Assembly (NCBI GenBank): GCA_964624465.1
Contig: CAZUZD010000163.1
Coordinates: 1 to 13,327, forward strand
DNA: 13,327 nt
Origin: CAZUZD01 sp964624465
Lineage (GTDB): Bacteria; Planctomycetota; Planctomycetia; Isosphaerales; Isosphaeraceae
Direction of reading: 5' to 3'
Positions 1-7,628 of the stretch are shown here, one piece after another. The notes under the pieces are model-generated. The model had not been told where the DNA came from and searched no databases. It saw only the letters and a list, made by a program, of their open reading frames with translations. A program made the translations under genes and the position numbers. Every line of letters starts with the position of its first letter. Position 1 is the first letter of the stretch.

Positions 1-1
1 G

Positions 2-1210
2 GGCGCCGGCCCGCCCGTCGGCGTCACGCCCGCAGCGGCGACGACGGCGGCCCGCAACCCGGTCGAGCGGCTGCGGGCCCGCATCGGCACCACGGCGCTG
101 GCGTTCCGGGGCTACGACCAGCACAACCTCGGGCGCACCGGCGAGCTGCTGGCGCACCCGGTCTACGGGCCGTTCGTGCGGTCGGCCCTCGAGGAGGCCT
201 CGGACCTGTACGGTCAGGCCACCGATCGGCCGGCCGAGCTGATCGCCTACGTCGCGGCCGGGGCGCCCGGCGGACCCGACGCGTTCGGCCTGGATGTCGC
301 GCTGATCGTGGCCGCCGAGCTGGCCCAGCTCCGCATCCTCGACGAGGTGTTCGCCGTGCCCACCCGGTTGGCCCGGCTGAGCCTGGGGTACTCGATCGGC
401 GAGCTCTCGGCGCTGGTGGCCAGCGGCGTGTTCCGGCTCGACGAGATCCTGCCCGTGCCCCTGGCCCTGGCCGACGACTGCGCGGCGCTGGCGGCCGGCA
501 CCCGCATGGGCGTCGTCTTCACCCGGGGCCCCGCGCTGCCGGTGGCGGACGTCGAGCGGCTCTGCGAGGCGGTCCGCAGCGAGGGCCACGGCCTGATCGG
601 GCCCTCGGCGTTCCTGGCGCCCAACACGGCCCTGATCCTGGGCGAGGGGGACACGCTCGATCGGTTCGAGCGACGGATGACCGAGTTCCTGCCCCATTCG
701 GCGCTGCTGCGGCGGAAGGAGCACCACTGGCCGCCGCTGCACTCGCCGCTGGTCTGGCACGCGCACATCCCGAACCGCACGGCGCAGGCGGTCTACCGCA
801 TCGGCGGCGGCCGGACGACGCCGGTGCCGACGATCGTCTCGTGCGTCACCGGCCGGGCCAGCTACGACGACCACAACGCCAGGGCCACCCTGATCCGCTG
901 GACCGACGCCCCCCAGCGGCTCTGGGACGCGCTGGACGCCACCCTGGCCGCCGGCGTCGAGACCGTCGTGCACGTGGGCCCGGCGCCCCACCTGATCCCG
1001 GCCACGCTCACCCGGCTGGGTCAGAACGTGCGGCGGCAGCTCGGCACCGGGCTGACCCACGCCGTCGTCGCCGGCCTGAACCGCCAGGCCTGGCTGACCC
1101 CGCTGTTGCCGGCCCGCACCAGCCTGCTGCGGGCCCCGTTCCTGGAGCACATCATCCTGGAGGACTGGCTGCTGGCCCAGCCCGGCCCCGACCGGGACGC
1201 CCCGGGCTGA
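2..1210 (+). CDS. Malonyl-CoA:ACP transacylase-like acyltransferase, 5'-truncated by the window edge
   Basis: The frame is open from base 2 to the TGA at 1208-1210 (402 residues seen) and the true start lies outside. It resembles the FabD/polyketide-synthase acyltransferase fold, which moves an acyl group from CoA to an acyl-carrier protein through an acyl-serine. FRGYDQ at about residue 38 stands where FabD proteins have FPGQGSQ. GYSIGE at 129-134 is the nucleophile elbow, with Ser131 and Tyr in place of the usual His (GHSxG). HSPLVW starting at His247 matches the catalytic-His region. Residues 1-20 are an Ala/Pro/Gly-rich stretch that looks like a linker, so another domain may lie upstream. 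GTG at 176 is a poor start because it would remove the conserved FRGYDQ segment. I recognise the whole sequence as similar to planctomycete proteins annotated as ACP S-malonyltransferase; substrate is unknown. It may belong to a polyketide or unusual fatty-acid system rather than to the genes downstream, from which a 161-base gap separates it. Confidence 0.75.
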   Translation, partial: GAGPPVGVTPAAATTAARNPVERLRARIGTTALAFRGYDQHNLGRTGELLAHPVYGPFVRSALEEASDLYGQATDRPAELIAYVAAGAPGGPDAFGLDVALIVAAELAQLRILDEVFAVPTRLARLSLGYSIGELSALVASGVFRLDEILPVPLALADDCAALAAGTRMGVVFTRGPALPVADVERLCEAVRSEGHGLIGPSAFLAPNTALILGEGDTLDRFERRMTEFLPHSALLRRKEHHWPPLHSPLVWHAHIPNRTAQAVYRIGGGRTTPVPTIVSCVTGRASYDDHNARATLIRWTDAPQRLWDALDATLAAGVETVVHVGPAPHLIPATLTRLGQNVRRQLGTGLTHAVVAGLNRQAWLTPLLPARTSLLRAPFLEHIILEDWLLAQPGPDRDAPG

Positions 1211-1234
1211 GCTTTCCTCCCGGGGCGGACGCCG

Positions 1235-1240
1235 TAGAAT
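1235..1240 (+). promoter_or_regulatory. Possible -10 element (TAGAAT) upstream of the beta-oxidation genes
   Basis: TAGAAT differs from the sigma-70 consensus TATAAT at one base and lies in a locally AT-richer patch of a very GC-rich gap. No good -35 hexamer is found 16-18 bases upstream (the sequence there is CTTTCC-like), so this is weak. If real, the transcript would carry about 125 bases of leader containing the inverted repeat and the hairpin described below. Confidence 0.28.
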
Positions 1241-1256
1241 TCCGACAAGCCAACAG

Positions 1257-1289
1257 ATCACATGCAATCACGAAACACGTTGCATTGAT
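1257..1289. promoter_or_regulatory. Operator-like inverted repeat with ATGCAA / TTGCAT arms
   Basis: ATGCAA (1262-1267) and TTGCAT (1280-1285) are exact reverse complements separated by 12 bases. Allowing one extra base in the left arm, the symmetry extends outward: ATCA-C-ATGCAA on the left against TTGCAT-TGAT on the right. The patch is unusually AT-rich for this DNA and sits between a possible -10 and the ribosome binding site of the acyl-CoA dehydrogenase gene. Two-fold symmetry is typical of binding sites for dimeric repressors such as TetR- or GntR-family fatty-acid regulators. No such regulator gene is in the window, so the role is inferred. Confidence 0.4.
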
Positions 1290-1316
1290 GCCTCCCAGGC
1301 TCCGGGGCGAGGGCCG

Positions 1317-1343
1317 GGCGGGCCGTCGCAGCGACGGCCCGCC
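1317..1343 (+). promoter_or_regulatory. Strong GC hairpin, 12-bp perfect stem with 3-base loop
   Basis: Bases 1317-1328 are the exact reverse complement of 1332-1343, with CAG as the loop. No T-run follows, so it is not a textbook intrinsic terminator, although GC-rich bacteria often lack one. It could end transcription of the acyltransferase gene, or fold in the leader of the dehydrogenase mRNA 14 bases before its Shine-Dalgarno sequence and affect translation or stability. Confidence 0.55.
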
Positions 1344-1357
1344 AGCCCGGCGACCGC

Positions 1358-1363
1358 GGAGGA
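1358..1363 (+). promoter_or_regulatory. Ribosome binding site of the acyl-CoA dehydrogenase gene
   Basis: GGAGGA lies 8 bases before ATG 1372 and fixes that start. The frame is open for more than 500 bases further upstream, but that part overlaps the acyltransferase gene and reads as low-complexity Arg/Pro/Gly. Confidence 0.8.
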
Positions 1364-1371
1364 CGACCGCC

Positions 1372-3327
1372 ATGAACCGCAAGCTCGATCCGCGTCCGGC
1401 CGGCGACGGCACGCCCGAGCCGACCTTCCTGGAGCGGGCCCTGAGCCTCTCGGGCAAGGGCGTCGAGGAGACCCGCACCACCGGCACCCTCGACCGCGCC
1501 GACGAGCAGGTCGAGGCCCTCTTTGCCCCCGAGCACCAGACGGCCCGGAGCCCGATCCATCGCGCCGTCTGGGACCGGGATCTGCCCGTCGAGCTCTTCG
1601 TCCCCGGCCCCCCGGCCGCCGCCCCGAGGGCCGAGGCCGTCCTGGACCGGTCGCTGGCCGTCGTCCGGGCCCACCGCGCGGCTGGCACCCTGTTCGACGA
1701 CCGTGGCAAGGTGTCCGGCGCCGTCCTGACCGACCTGGCCGGCGCCGGCTACTGGGGCCTGCTGGTCGACCCGGAGTACGGCGGCCAGGGCGCCCCGTTC
1801 GCCCGGTTTGCCCCGTTTCTGACCCGGATGGCGACCGTCGATCCGACCGTCGCGGGGCTGGCGTCCGTGCACGGCTGCATCGGTGCCGTGGACCCCCTGC
1901 GGACCTTCGGGACGCCGGAGCAGAAGCGGCGGCTGCTGCCGCCGCTGGCGCGCGGCGAGCGGCTGAGCGCCTTCGCCCTGACGGAGCCGGGGGCGGGATC
2001 GGACCTGACGGCACTGCGGACAACGGCACGGCGCGAAGGTGGGGCGTATAAGCTCACAGGCGAGAAGCTGTTCATCACCAACGCCGCCCCGGGCCGGACC
2101 ATCGGCCTGGTCTGCAAGATCGAGGGCCAGCCCGCCGTGCTGATCGCCGAGCTACCCGCCGAGGAGACGGAGGCGTTCCAGGTGCGTCGGTACGGCCTGT
2201 TTGCGCTGCGGCACGCCGAGAACAATGGCCTGGTCTTCCGCGACTTCGCCGTGCCGGCCGAGAACCGGCTGGTGCCCCGGCAGGGGGACGGCCTGACGAT
2301 CGCCTATCATGGCCTGAACCTGGGCCGGGTGGCGCTGTGCGCCGCGGCGGCCGGCACGATGCGGGTGCTGCTGGCGAATTTGCTGCCCTGGGCGAGGTTC
2401 CGCCGCACCTACGGGGCGGCGATCGTGAGTCGGGAGCTGGTCGAGCGGCGGATCGGCCGGCTGGCGGCGCTGATCACCGGCTGCGACGCCCTGGTCGCCT
2501 GGTGCGCCGACCTGCTGGACCGGGGGTACCGGGGCGAGCTGGAGTGCATCGTGGCCAAGGTCTTCGGCAGCGAGGCCCAGAAGGAGGCGGCCGTCGAGCT
2601 GTTCATGAAGACCCACGGCGGCCGGTCGTTCCTGCGCGGGCACCGCTTCGGCGAGGAGGTGCACGAGTACCTGGCCCCCTGCATCTACGAGGGGGAGGGG
2701 GAGATGCTCGGCATGGCGTTCCTGAAGTCGCTGCTCAAGGAGCACGGCCAGCGGTACTTCGAGCCGATCGGCCGGGCCCTGGCCGACGCCGGGATCGCGC
2801 GGCCGAACCTGGCCGACCCGAGGCAGGTCTGGAGGTTGCGGCGGGCGCTCGCGTCCTACGCCGGCTGGCGGGCCGGCCAGGCCCTGGCCGGGCGCGGCCG
2901 ACCGCGCTGGCCGGCCGACCTGCCGGGCGAGCTGCGGGCCCACGCCGCCTTCGCCGCGGCCGGACTGACGGCGACCCGGGCGGAACTCAGCGGTACGATG
3001 GTCCGGCACCAGCTCGGCCTGGCCGACCGCCAGTGCCGGATCAGCGAGCTGTCCCAGCGGGTCCAGGACCTCGTCGTGATGCTGACGACCAGCCTGTGGG
3101 CGGCCGGCCAGCCCGACGAGCGGGTCCGCGCGGCGGCCGACGTGCTGGGGGGCGACCTGAACCGACGCCTGACCGGCCGGCGGCCCTCCGACGCCGACTT
3201 CGCCCGCGTGACCCGCCTCGGCCGCCGGGTCGCCGCCGAGGGCTTCCCCGGCCTCGAATCGATCGAGCCCGACCCGATCCTGATGCCGTACCCCGACCCG
3301 GGGGCCGGACCGGGCCGCCACCACTGA
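1372..3327 (+). CDS. Acyl-CoA dehydrogenase with long C-terminal extension (VLCAD-like size)
   Basis: This 651-residue flavoenzyme is predicted to oxidise acyl-CoA to trans-2-enoyl-CoA, the first step of beta-oxidation, passing electrons to an electron-transfer flavoprotein not encoded here. The acyl-CoA dehydrogenase core spans about residues 90-460. FALTEPGAGSD at 201-211 is the family signature near the flavin. FMKTHGG (411-417) belongs to the C-terminal helical domain. In CIYEGEGEMLG, Glu440 is the counterpart of the catalytic base in the IYEG motif of medium- and very-long-chain enzymes. Short- and medium-chain enzymes are near 400 residues; here about 190 residues (460-651, mainly helical and Arg/Ala-rich) follow the core, as in VLCAD/ACAD9. 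In VLCAD the extension helps dimerisation and membrane binding. Residues 1-90 are an additional N-terminal segment. First gene of the likely operon; the sirtuin follows after 53 bases. Long-chain preference is inferred from size only. Confidence 0.9.
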   Translation: MNRKLDPRPAGDGTPEPTFLERALSLSGKGVEETRTTGTLDRADEQVEALFAPEHQTARSPIHRAVWDRDLPVELFVPGPPAAAPRAEAVLDRSLAVVRAHRAAGTLFDDRGKVSGAVLTDLAGAGYWGLLVDPEYGGQGAPFARFAPFLTRMATVDPTVAGLASVHGCIGAVDPLRTFGTPEQKRRLLPPLARGERLSAFALTEPGAGSDLTALRTTARREGGAYKLTGEKLFITNAAPGRTIGLVCKIEGQPAVLIAELPAEETEAFQVRRYGLFALRHAENNGLVFRDFAVPAENRLVPRQGDGLTIAYHGLNLGRVALCAAAAGTMRVLLANLLPWARFRRTYGAAIVSRELVERRIGRLAALITGCDALVAWCADLLDRGYRGELECIVAKVFGSEAQKEAAVELFMKTHGGRSFLRGHRFGEEVHEYLAPCIYEGEGEMLGMAFLKSLLKEHGQRYFEPIGRALADAGIARPNLADPRQVWRLRRALASYAGWRAGQALAGRGRPRWPADLPGELRAHAAFAAAGLTATRAELSGTMVRHQLGLADRQCRISELSQRVQDLVVMLTTSLWAAGQPDERVRAAADVLGGDLNRRLTGRRPSDADFARVTRLGRRVAAEGFPGLESIEPDPILMPYPDPGAGPGRHH

Positions 3328-3380
3328 CGCGAATTCCCGGAACTTCCCTGCGATCCCGCGTTGCCCGACCGAGCCCCTCC

Positions 3381-4190
3381 ATGCCGCTGAGCGCCGACGA
3401 TGCTGACGCCCTGGACCGGCTGGCCCGCCGCTTGCAGCCGGCGCACCGGCTGCTGTTCATCACGGGCGCCGGCATGTCGGCCGATTCGGGCCTGCCCACC
3501 TATCGGGGGCTGGGCGGCCTGTACGAGTCGGGCGATCCGACCCGCTACGGCTGGCCGATCACCGACGTGCTCTCGGACCGGATGCTCAAGGTCCAGCCCC
3601 GGGTCATCTGGTCGTACCTGGTCGACGCCGTGCGGGAGTCTCAGGCCGCCACCTTCAACCGGGGGCACGCCGTGATCGCGGCCATGGAGCGACACTTCGC
3701 CGGGGTCTGGACCCTGACCCAGAACGTCGACGGCTTCCATCGCGCCGCCGGCGCCGAGCAGGTCATCCCGATCCACGGCGAGCTGAACCGGCTGGTCTGC
3801 ACCCGGCGCAACTGCGACTGGGCGGCGGCCGCCACGCTCCGGGACTACGACCGCGACGACCTGCCGCCCCGTTGCCCCGACTGCGACGCCGTGATCCGGC
3901 CCGACGTGGTCCTCTTCGGCGAGGCCCTGCCGCCGGAGGAGCTGCAACGGCTCCGCGGCGAGCTGGCGCGGGGCTTCCACGTGGTGCTGAGCGTCGGCAC
4001 CAGCGGCCAGTTCCCGTACATCCGCGACGCGATCGCGCAGGCCCGCGCCGGCGGCGCCTTCGCCGTGGAGATCAACCCCGAGCCGACGCAGGTCTCCGAC
4101 CTCGCCGACCTGACCATCCGCGCCGGCGCCGCCGAGGCGCTCGACGCCCTCTGGAACGCCTACTGCGAACGCCACCCCGACGCGGACTGA
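3381..4190 (+). CDS. SIR2-family NAD-dependent protein deacylase (sirtuin)
   Basis: The 269-residue protein should remove acetyl or other acyl groups from lysine, consuming NAD+ and yielding nicotinamide and O-acyl-ADP-ribose. All core motifs are visible: GAGMSADSGLPTYRG at 29-43 (NAD-binding Rossmann part), TQNVDGFH at 113-120, catalytic His132 in IHGE, and four zinc-ligand cysteines (140, 145, 165, 168; C-x4-C and C-x2-C). VLFGEALP (177-184), VGTSGQ (205-210) and EINPEP (230-235) complete the NAD pocket. The Tyr-x2-Arg acyl-pocket pair of CobB/SIRT5 desuccinylases is not evident, so a short-chain or deacetylase activity is more likely; this is tentative. ATG 3381 gives a protein of normal sirtuin length, but I see no clear Shine-Dalgarno before it, so translation may depend on coupling to the upstream gene 53 bases away. 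Its position inside the beta-oxidation operon suggests that its targets include these acyl-CoA enzymes. Confidence 0.93.
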   Translation: MPLSADDADALDRLARRLQPAHRLLFITGAGMSADSGLPTYRGLGGLYESGDPTRYGWPITDVLSDRMLKVQPRVIWSYLVDAVRESQAATFNRGHAVIAAMERHFAGVWTLTQNVDGFHRAAGAEQVIPIHGELNRLVCTRRNCDWAAAATLRDYDRDDLPPRCPDCDAVIRPDVVLFGEALPPEELQRLRGELARGFHVVLSVGTSGQFPYIRDAIAQARAGGAFAVEINPEPTQVSDLADLTIRAGAAEALDALWNAYCERHPDAD

Positions 4191-4227
4191 CGCTCGCCGT
4201 CCCCCAGGTCTCCCCCCCTGCGTGGCC

Positions 4228-4233
4228 GAGGAG
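4228..4233 (+). promoter_or_regulatory. Ribosome binding site of the fadJ-like gene
   Basis: GAGGAG lies 10 bases before ATG 4244. It supports this start over the long upstream extension of the frame, which overlaps the sirtuin gene. Confidence 0.7.
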
Positions 4234-4243
4234 TTCGCCCGTC

Positions 4244-6412
4244 ATGAACGCCGCCTTCCGCCTGGAGGAGCGCGCCGACCGGATCGCCGTGCTCACCTTC
4301 GACCGGCCCGGCCACAAGGTCAACACCCTGGGCGCCGCGGTCCTGACCGAGCTCGGGGCGATCGTCACCGCCCTGACGGCCCGGCCCGACCTCCACGGGC
4401 TGCTGCTGACCAGCGGCAAGCCGGGCCAGGCGATCGCCGGCGCCGACCTGAACGAGATCGCCGCCGTCGGCGCCGCCGGGCCCGAGGCGATCGGCCGGGC
4501 GATCGACCTGGGCCGCGCGGTCTTCGAGGGCCTGAGCCGGTTACCGTTCCCGACCGTCGCCCTGATCGACGGCGCCTGCCTGGGCGGCGGCACCGAGCTG
4601 GTGCTGGCCTGCGACGACCGGATCGTCTCCGACGCACCGGGTACCCAGCTCGGCCTGCCCGAGGTGCAGCTCGGCCTGCTGCCGGCCTGGGGCGGCACCC
4701 AGCGGCTGCCCAGGCTGGTGGGCGTCAGCGCCGCCGTCGAGCTGATCACCGGCGGCGAGCCGGTCCGCGCCCGCCGCGCCGTCGAGCTGGGCCTGGCCTT
4801 CGACGCCGTGCCCGTCGACCGGCTGCTCGACGAGGGGGTCCGCCGGGTCGAGGCCTTGCAGGTCGACGGCTCGTGGCGCGGGCTCCGCGAGGCGCGCCGG
4901 GGCCCGATCGCGCTGGGCCGCACCGCCGCCGCCTTCCTGTTCGGCGTGGCCGAAGGGGTCGTCGCCGCCCGGACCAAGGGGCCGTACCCCGCCCCCCGTC
5001 TCGCCCTGGCGACGATCCGCGACGGCATCCACGGCACGCTCGACGAGGGCCTGGCCGTCGAGCGGGCCGCGGCGCTGGAGCTGTTCGGCTCGCCGATCGC
5101 CGCCCACCTCATCGGCCTGTTCTTCGAGCGCCAGCGGCTGGGGCGCGACCCCGGTGTCGAGGACCCGGCCGTGACGCCCCGGCCGGTGGGGCGCGTGGGC
5201 GTGCTGGGGGCCGGGCTGATGGGCGCCGGCATCGCCGCGGCGCATGCCCGCTCGGGGCTGCCCACCGCCATGGTCGACGTCGACGACGCACGGCTGGCCG
5301 CCGGCCTGAACCGCGCCGAGGAAGTCGTCACCCGCCGCATCGCGATCGGCCGCGCCACCCCGCGCGACCTGACGCAGCTGCTCGGCCTGCTGAGCACCTC
5401 CACCACCCCCCAGATCTTCGCCGACTGCGACGTGGTCATCGAGGCGGTCACCGAGGACGAGGCTCTCAAGGCACAGTCCTACCGCCGGCTGGCCGGCGTG
5501 ATCCGGCCCGGCACGATCCTGGCCAGCAACACGTCCTCGATCCCGATCACCCGCCTGGCCGCCGCGGCGCCCGAGCCGGAGCGATTCGTCGGCATGCACT
5601 TCTTCCAGCCGGTCGACCGCATGGAGCTCGTCGAGGTGATCCGCGGCGAGCAGACCGGCGACGAGGCGGTGGCGACAGTCGTCGCCCTGGCGCGTCGGCT
5701 CCGCAAGACGCCCATCGTCGTGCGCGACGGCCCGGGGTTCCTGGTCAACCGCGTGCTGTTCTTCTACCTCAACGAGGCCCTGATCCTGCTCGGCGCGGGC
5801 GTCTCGATGGACGACCTCGACCGGGCGGCGACGGCCTTCGGCATGCCGATGGGCCCGGTGGCGCTGCAGGACCTGATCGGCCTGGACACGATGCTCTTCG
5901 CCGGCCGGATCCTGATCGACGCCTGGCCCGATCGGGCCCTGGTCGTGCCGCTGCTGGCCGAGCTGGTCGCCGCCGGCCGGCTCGGGCGCAAGTCGGGCGC
6001 CGGGTTCCGGCGGTTCCCCGGCGGCGGCAGCAAGTCGGAGCCCGACCCGGCGTTCGAGCCGTTCCGGGCGCGGCACCTCCAGACCGCCGCCACGGCGCCC
6101 ACCGACCCGCAGGCGCTCCAGGACCGGCTGTTCCTCCCCTTGCTGCTGGAGACGATCCGGGTGCTGGAGGCGGGGCTGGTGCGCGGGCCGGCCGACGCCG
6201 ACGTGGGCCTGATCCTGGGCATCGGCTTCCCCCCGTTCCGCGGCGGCCCCCTGCGCTGGGCCGACACCCTGGGCGCCGCCGAGGTCCTCCGGCGGCTGGA
6301 GCCGCTGCGGCCGCTCGGACCCCGGTTCGAGCCGCCGGCCCTGCTGGTGGAGCTGGCCCGCACCGGCGGCACGTTCCATCCCCGCCCGCAGGCCGTCGCG
6401 CCGGTGGGCTGA
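4244..6412 (+). CDS. fadJ: Bifunctional enoyl-CoA hydratase / 3-hydroxyacyl-CoA dehydrogenase (FadJ-like)
   Basis: At 722 residues it matches the fatty-acid oxidation alpha subunit (E. coli FadJ and FadB are 714 and 729). Residues 1-190 form the crotonase domain: AGADLNEI (65-72) and LGGGTELVLAC (113-123) build the oxyanion hole. Glu118 and Glu140 correspond to the two catalytic glutamates; their spacing of 22 equals FadJ rather than the 20 of FadB. Residues 317-495 are the NAD-binding domain with GAGLMGAG (322-329) and catalytic His452 in MHFFQPV. GPGFLVNR (496-503) opens the C-terminal dehydrogenase domains, and FPPFRGGPLRW near the end is typical of the family. It hydrates trans-2-enoyl-CoA and oxidises the product to 3-ketoacyl-CoA with NAD+, feeding the thiolase encoded 58 bases downstream. 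It presumably forms a complex with that thiolase in the cytoplasm. The 53-base gap before it points to the same transcript as the sirtuin. Confidence 0.93.
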   Translation: MNAAFRLEERADRIAVLTFDRPGHKVNTLGAAVLTELGAIVTALTARPDLHGLLLTSGKPGQAIAGADLNEIAAVGAAGPEAIGRAIDLGRAVFEGLSRLPFPTVALIDGACLGGGTELVLACDDRIVSDAPGTQLGLPEVQLGLLPAWGGTQRLPRLVGVSAAVELITGGEPVRARRAVELGLAFDAVPVDRLLDEGVRRVEALQVDGSWRGLREARRGPIALGRTAAAFLFGVAEGVVAARTKGPYPAPRLALATIRDGIHGTLDEGLAVERAAALELFGSPIAAHLIGLFFERQRLGRDPGVEDPAVTPRPVGRVGVLGAGLMGAGIAAAHARSGLPTAMVDVDDARLAAGLNRAEEVVTRRIAIGRATPRDLTQLLGLLSTSTTPQIFADCDVVIEAVTEDEALKAQSYRRLAGVIRPGTILASNTSSIPITRLAAAAPEPERFVGMHFFQPVDRMELVEVIRGEQTGDEAVATVVALARRLRKTPIVVRDGPGFLVNRVLFFYLNEALILLGAGVSMDDLDRAATAFGMPMGPVALQDLIGLDTMLFAGRILIDAWPDRALVVPLLAELVAAGRLGRKSGAGFRRFPGGGSKSEPDPAFEPFRARHLQTAATAPTDPQALQDRLFLPLLLETIRVLEAGLVRGPADADVGLILGIGFPPFRGGPLRWADTLGAAEVLRRLEPLRPLGPRFEPPALLVELARTGGTFHPRPQAVAPVG

Positions 6413-6470
6413 GGGTCCCGAGGTCGGGTCATCGTCGATTCCCTTCGGTTCGAGTCGTGGAGGCACTGCC

Positions 6471-7628
6471 ATGCGACGGGCCGTGATCATCGATGCCGTG
6501 CGGACCCCGATCGCGCGGGCGTCGGCCGAGACGGGCTACTACCGCGACGTGCGGGCCGACGACCTGTCGGCCGACCTGATCCGGGCGCTGGTGGCGCGCA
6601 CGGGGATCGCGCCGGCGCTGATCGAGGACGTGCGCTGGGGCTGCGTGATGCAGCACGGCGAGCAGGGCTACGACATCGCGCGAATCGCCGCGCTGCTGGC
6701 CGGATTGCCCCCGGAGACGGCCGGCGTGACGGTCAACCGCAACTGCGCCTCGGGCCTGCAGGCGCTCAACGACTGCGCCCTGAGCATCGCCGCCGGCGCC
6801 GAGGACGTGCAGATCGCCGGCGGCGTCGAGCACATGGACCACCTGCCGATGACCGAGGGATATGCCCCCAACCCCGCGCTGTTCCGGCGGCACAGCGAGG
6901 CGATCATGCACATGGGCCTGACCGCCGAGTTCCTGGCCCGCTCCTTCCGGATCGACCGCGCCGCGCAGGACGCGTTCGCCGCCCGAAGCCACCACCTGGC
7001 GGCGCGGGCCGCCGACACCGGCGAGTTCGACGCCGAGATCGTGCCCACCCTGGGCCGCGACCGCGACGGCCACCGCCGGCTCCTGGCCGACGACCAGAGC
7101 ATCCGCCGCGACACCAGCCCCGAGGCCCTGGCCGCCCTGCCCCCGGCGTTCGACCCGGCCGGCGGCTCGGTCACGGCCGGCAACAGCTCGCCGCTGAGCG
7201 TCGGCGCCGCCGCGCTGCTGCTCATGAGCGAGGACACGGCCGCCGAGCTGGGGCTGACCCCGATGGCCCGCGTGGTGGCGACCGCCGTGGCCGGGGTCGA
7301 GCCCGAGGTCATGGGCCTGGGCCCGGTGCCGGCCGTGCACAAGGTGCTCGCCCGCGCGGGCGTCTCGCTCGGCCAGGTCGAGTGCATCGAGCTCAACGAG
7401 GCGTTCGCCGTGCAGGTGCTCGCCGTCCTGAAGCAACTCGGCCTGCCGGAGGACCGGGTCAACGCCCGGGGCGGAGCCCTGGCGCTGGGGCACCCGCTGG
7501 GGGCCAGCGGGGCCCGGATCGTGACCACCCTGCTGCACCGCATGCGGGCGCAGGGGGCCCGCTACGGCCTGGCAACGCTCTGCGTGGGCCAGGGCCAGGG
7601 GGTCGCCACGCTCTTCGAGGCGGCCTGA
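6471..7628 (+). CDS. fadA: Acetyl-CoA C-acyltransferase (3-ketoacyl-CoA thiolase, FadA-like)
   Basis: This 385-residue thiolase cleaves 3-ketoacyl-CoA with CoA to acetyl-CoA and a shortened acyl-CoA, closing the beta-oxidation cycle. Catalytic residues are in place: nucleophile Cys92 (VNRNCASGLQAL), NEAFA at 309-313, His341 in GHPLGASG, and Cys371 in LCVGQGQG. The last motif has Gln where CxGGGxG is usual. Length matches FadA (387) rather than FadI (436), and the segment GGVEHMDHLPM (117-127) plus GLTAEFLAR (149-157) strongly recalls FadA. GGAGG at 6459-6463, 7 bases before the ATG, supports the start. It is the last gene of the operon; only 9 bases separate its stop from the convergent membrane-protein gene. 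Confidence 0.93.
   Translation: MRRAVIIDAVRTPIARASAETGYYRDVRADDLSADLIRALVARTGIAPALIEDVRWGCVMQHGEQGYDIARIAALLAGLPPETAGVTVNRNCASGLQALNDCALSIAAGAEDVQIAGGVEHMDHLPMTEGYAPNPALFRRHSEAIMHMGLTAEFLARSFRIDRAAQDAFAARSHHLAARAADTGEFDAEIVPTLGRDRDGHRRLLADDQSIRRDTSPEALAALPPAFDPAGGSVTAGNSSPLSVGAAALLLMSEDTAAELGLTPMARVVATAVAGVEPEVMGLGPVPAVHKVLARAGVSLGQVECIELNEAFAVQVLAVLKQLGLPEDRVNARGGALALGHPLGASGARIVTTLLHRMRAQGARYGLATLCVGQGQGVATLFEAA

Noticed and set aside
176..1210. GTG at 176 as the start of the acyltransferase
   Set aside because: The frame is open to the window edge and the upstream FRGYDQ...LGR segment matches the start of the acyltransferase fold.
841..1371. Upstream extension of the dehydrogenase frame to 841
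   Set aside because: It overlaps the acyltransferase in another frame and gives Arg/Pro/Gly-rich sequence; ATG 1372 has a clear Shine-Dalgarno.
2152..3324. Minus-strand frame opposite the dehydrogenase, and similar ones at 4541-6490 and 6429-7538
   Set aside because: They are antisense shadows typical of very GC-rich genes, with no recognisable domain.
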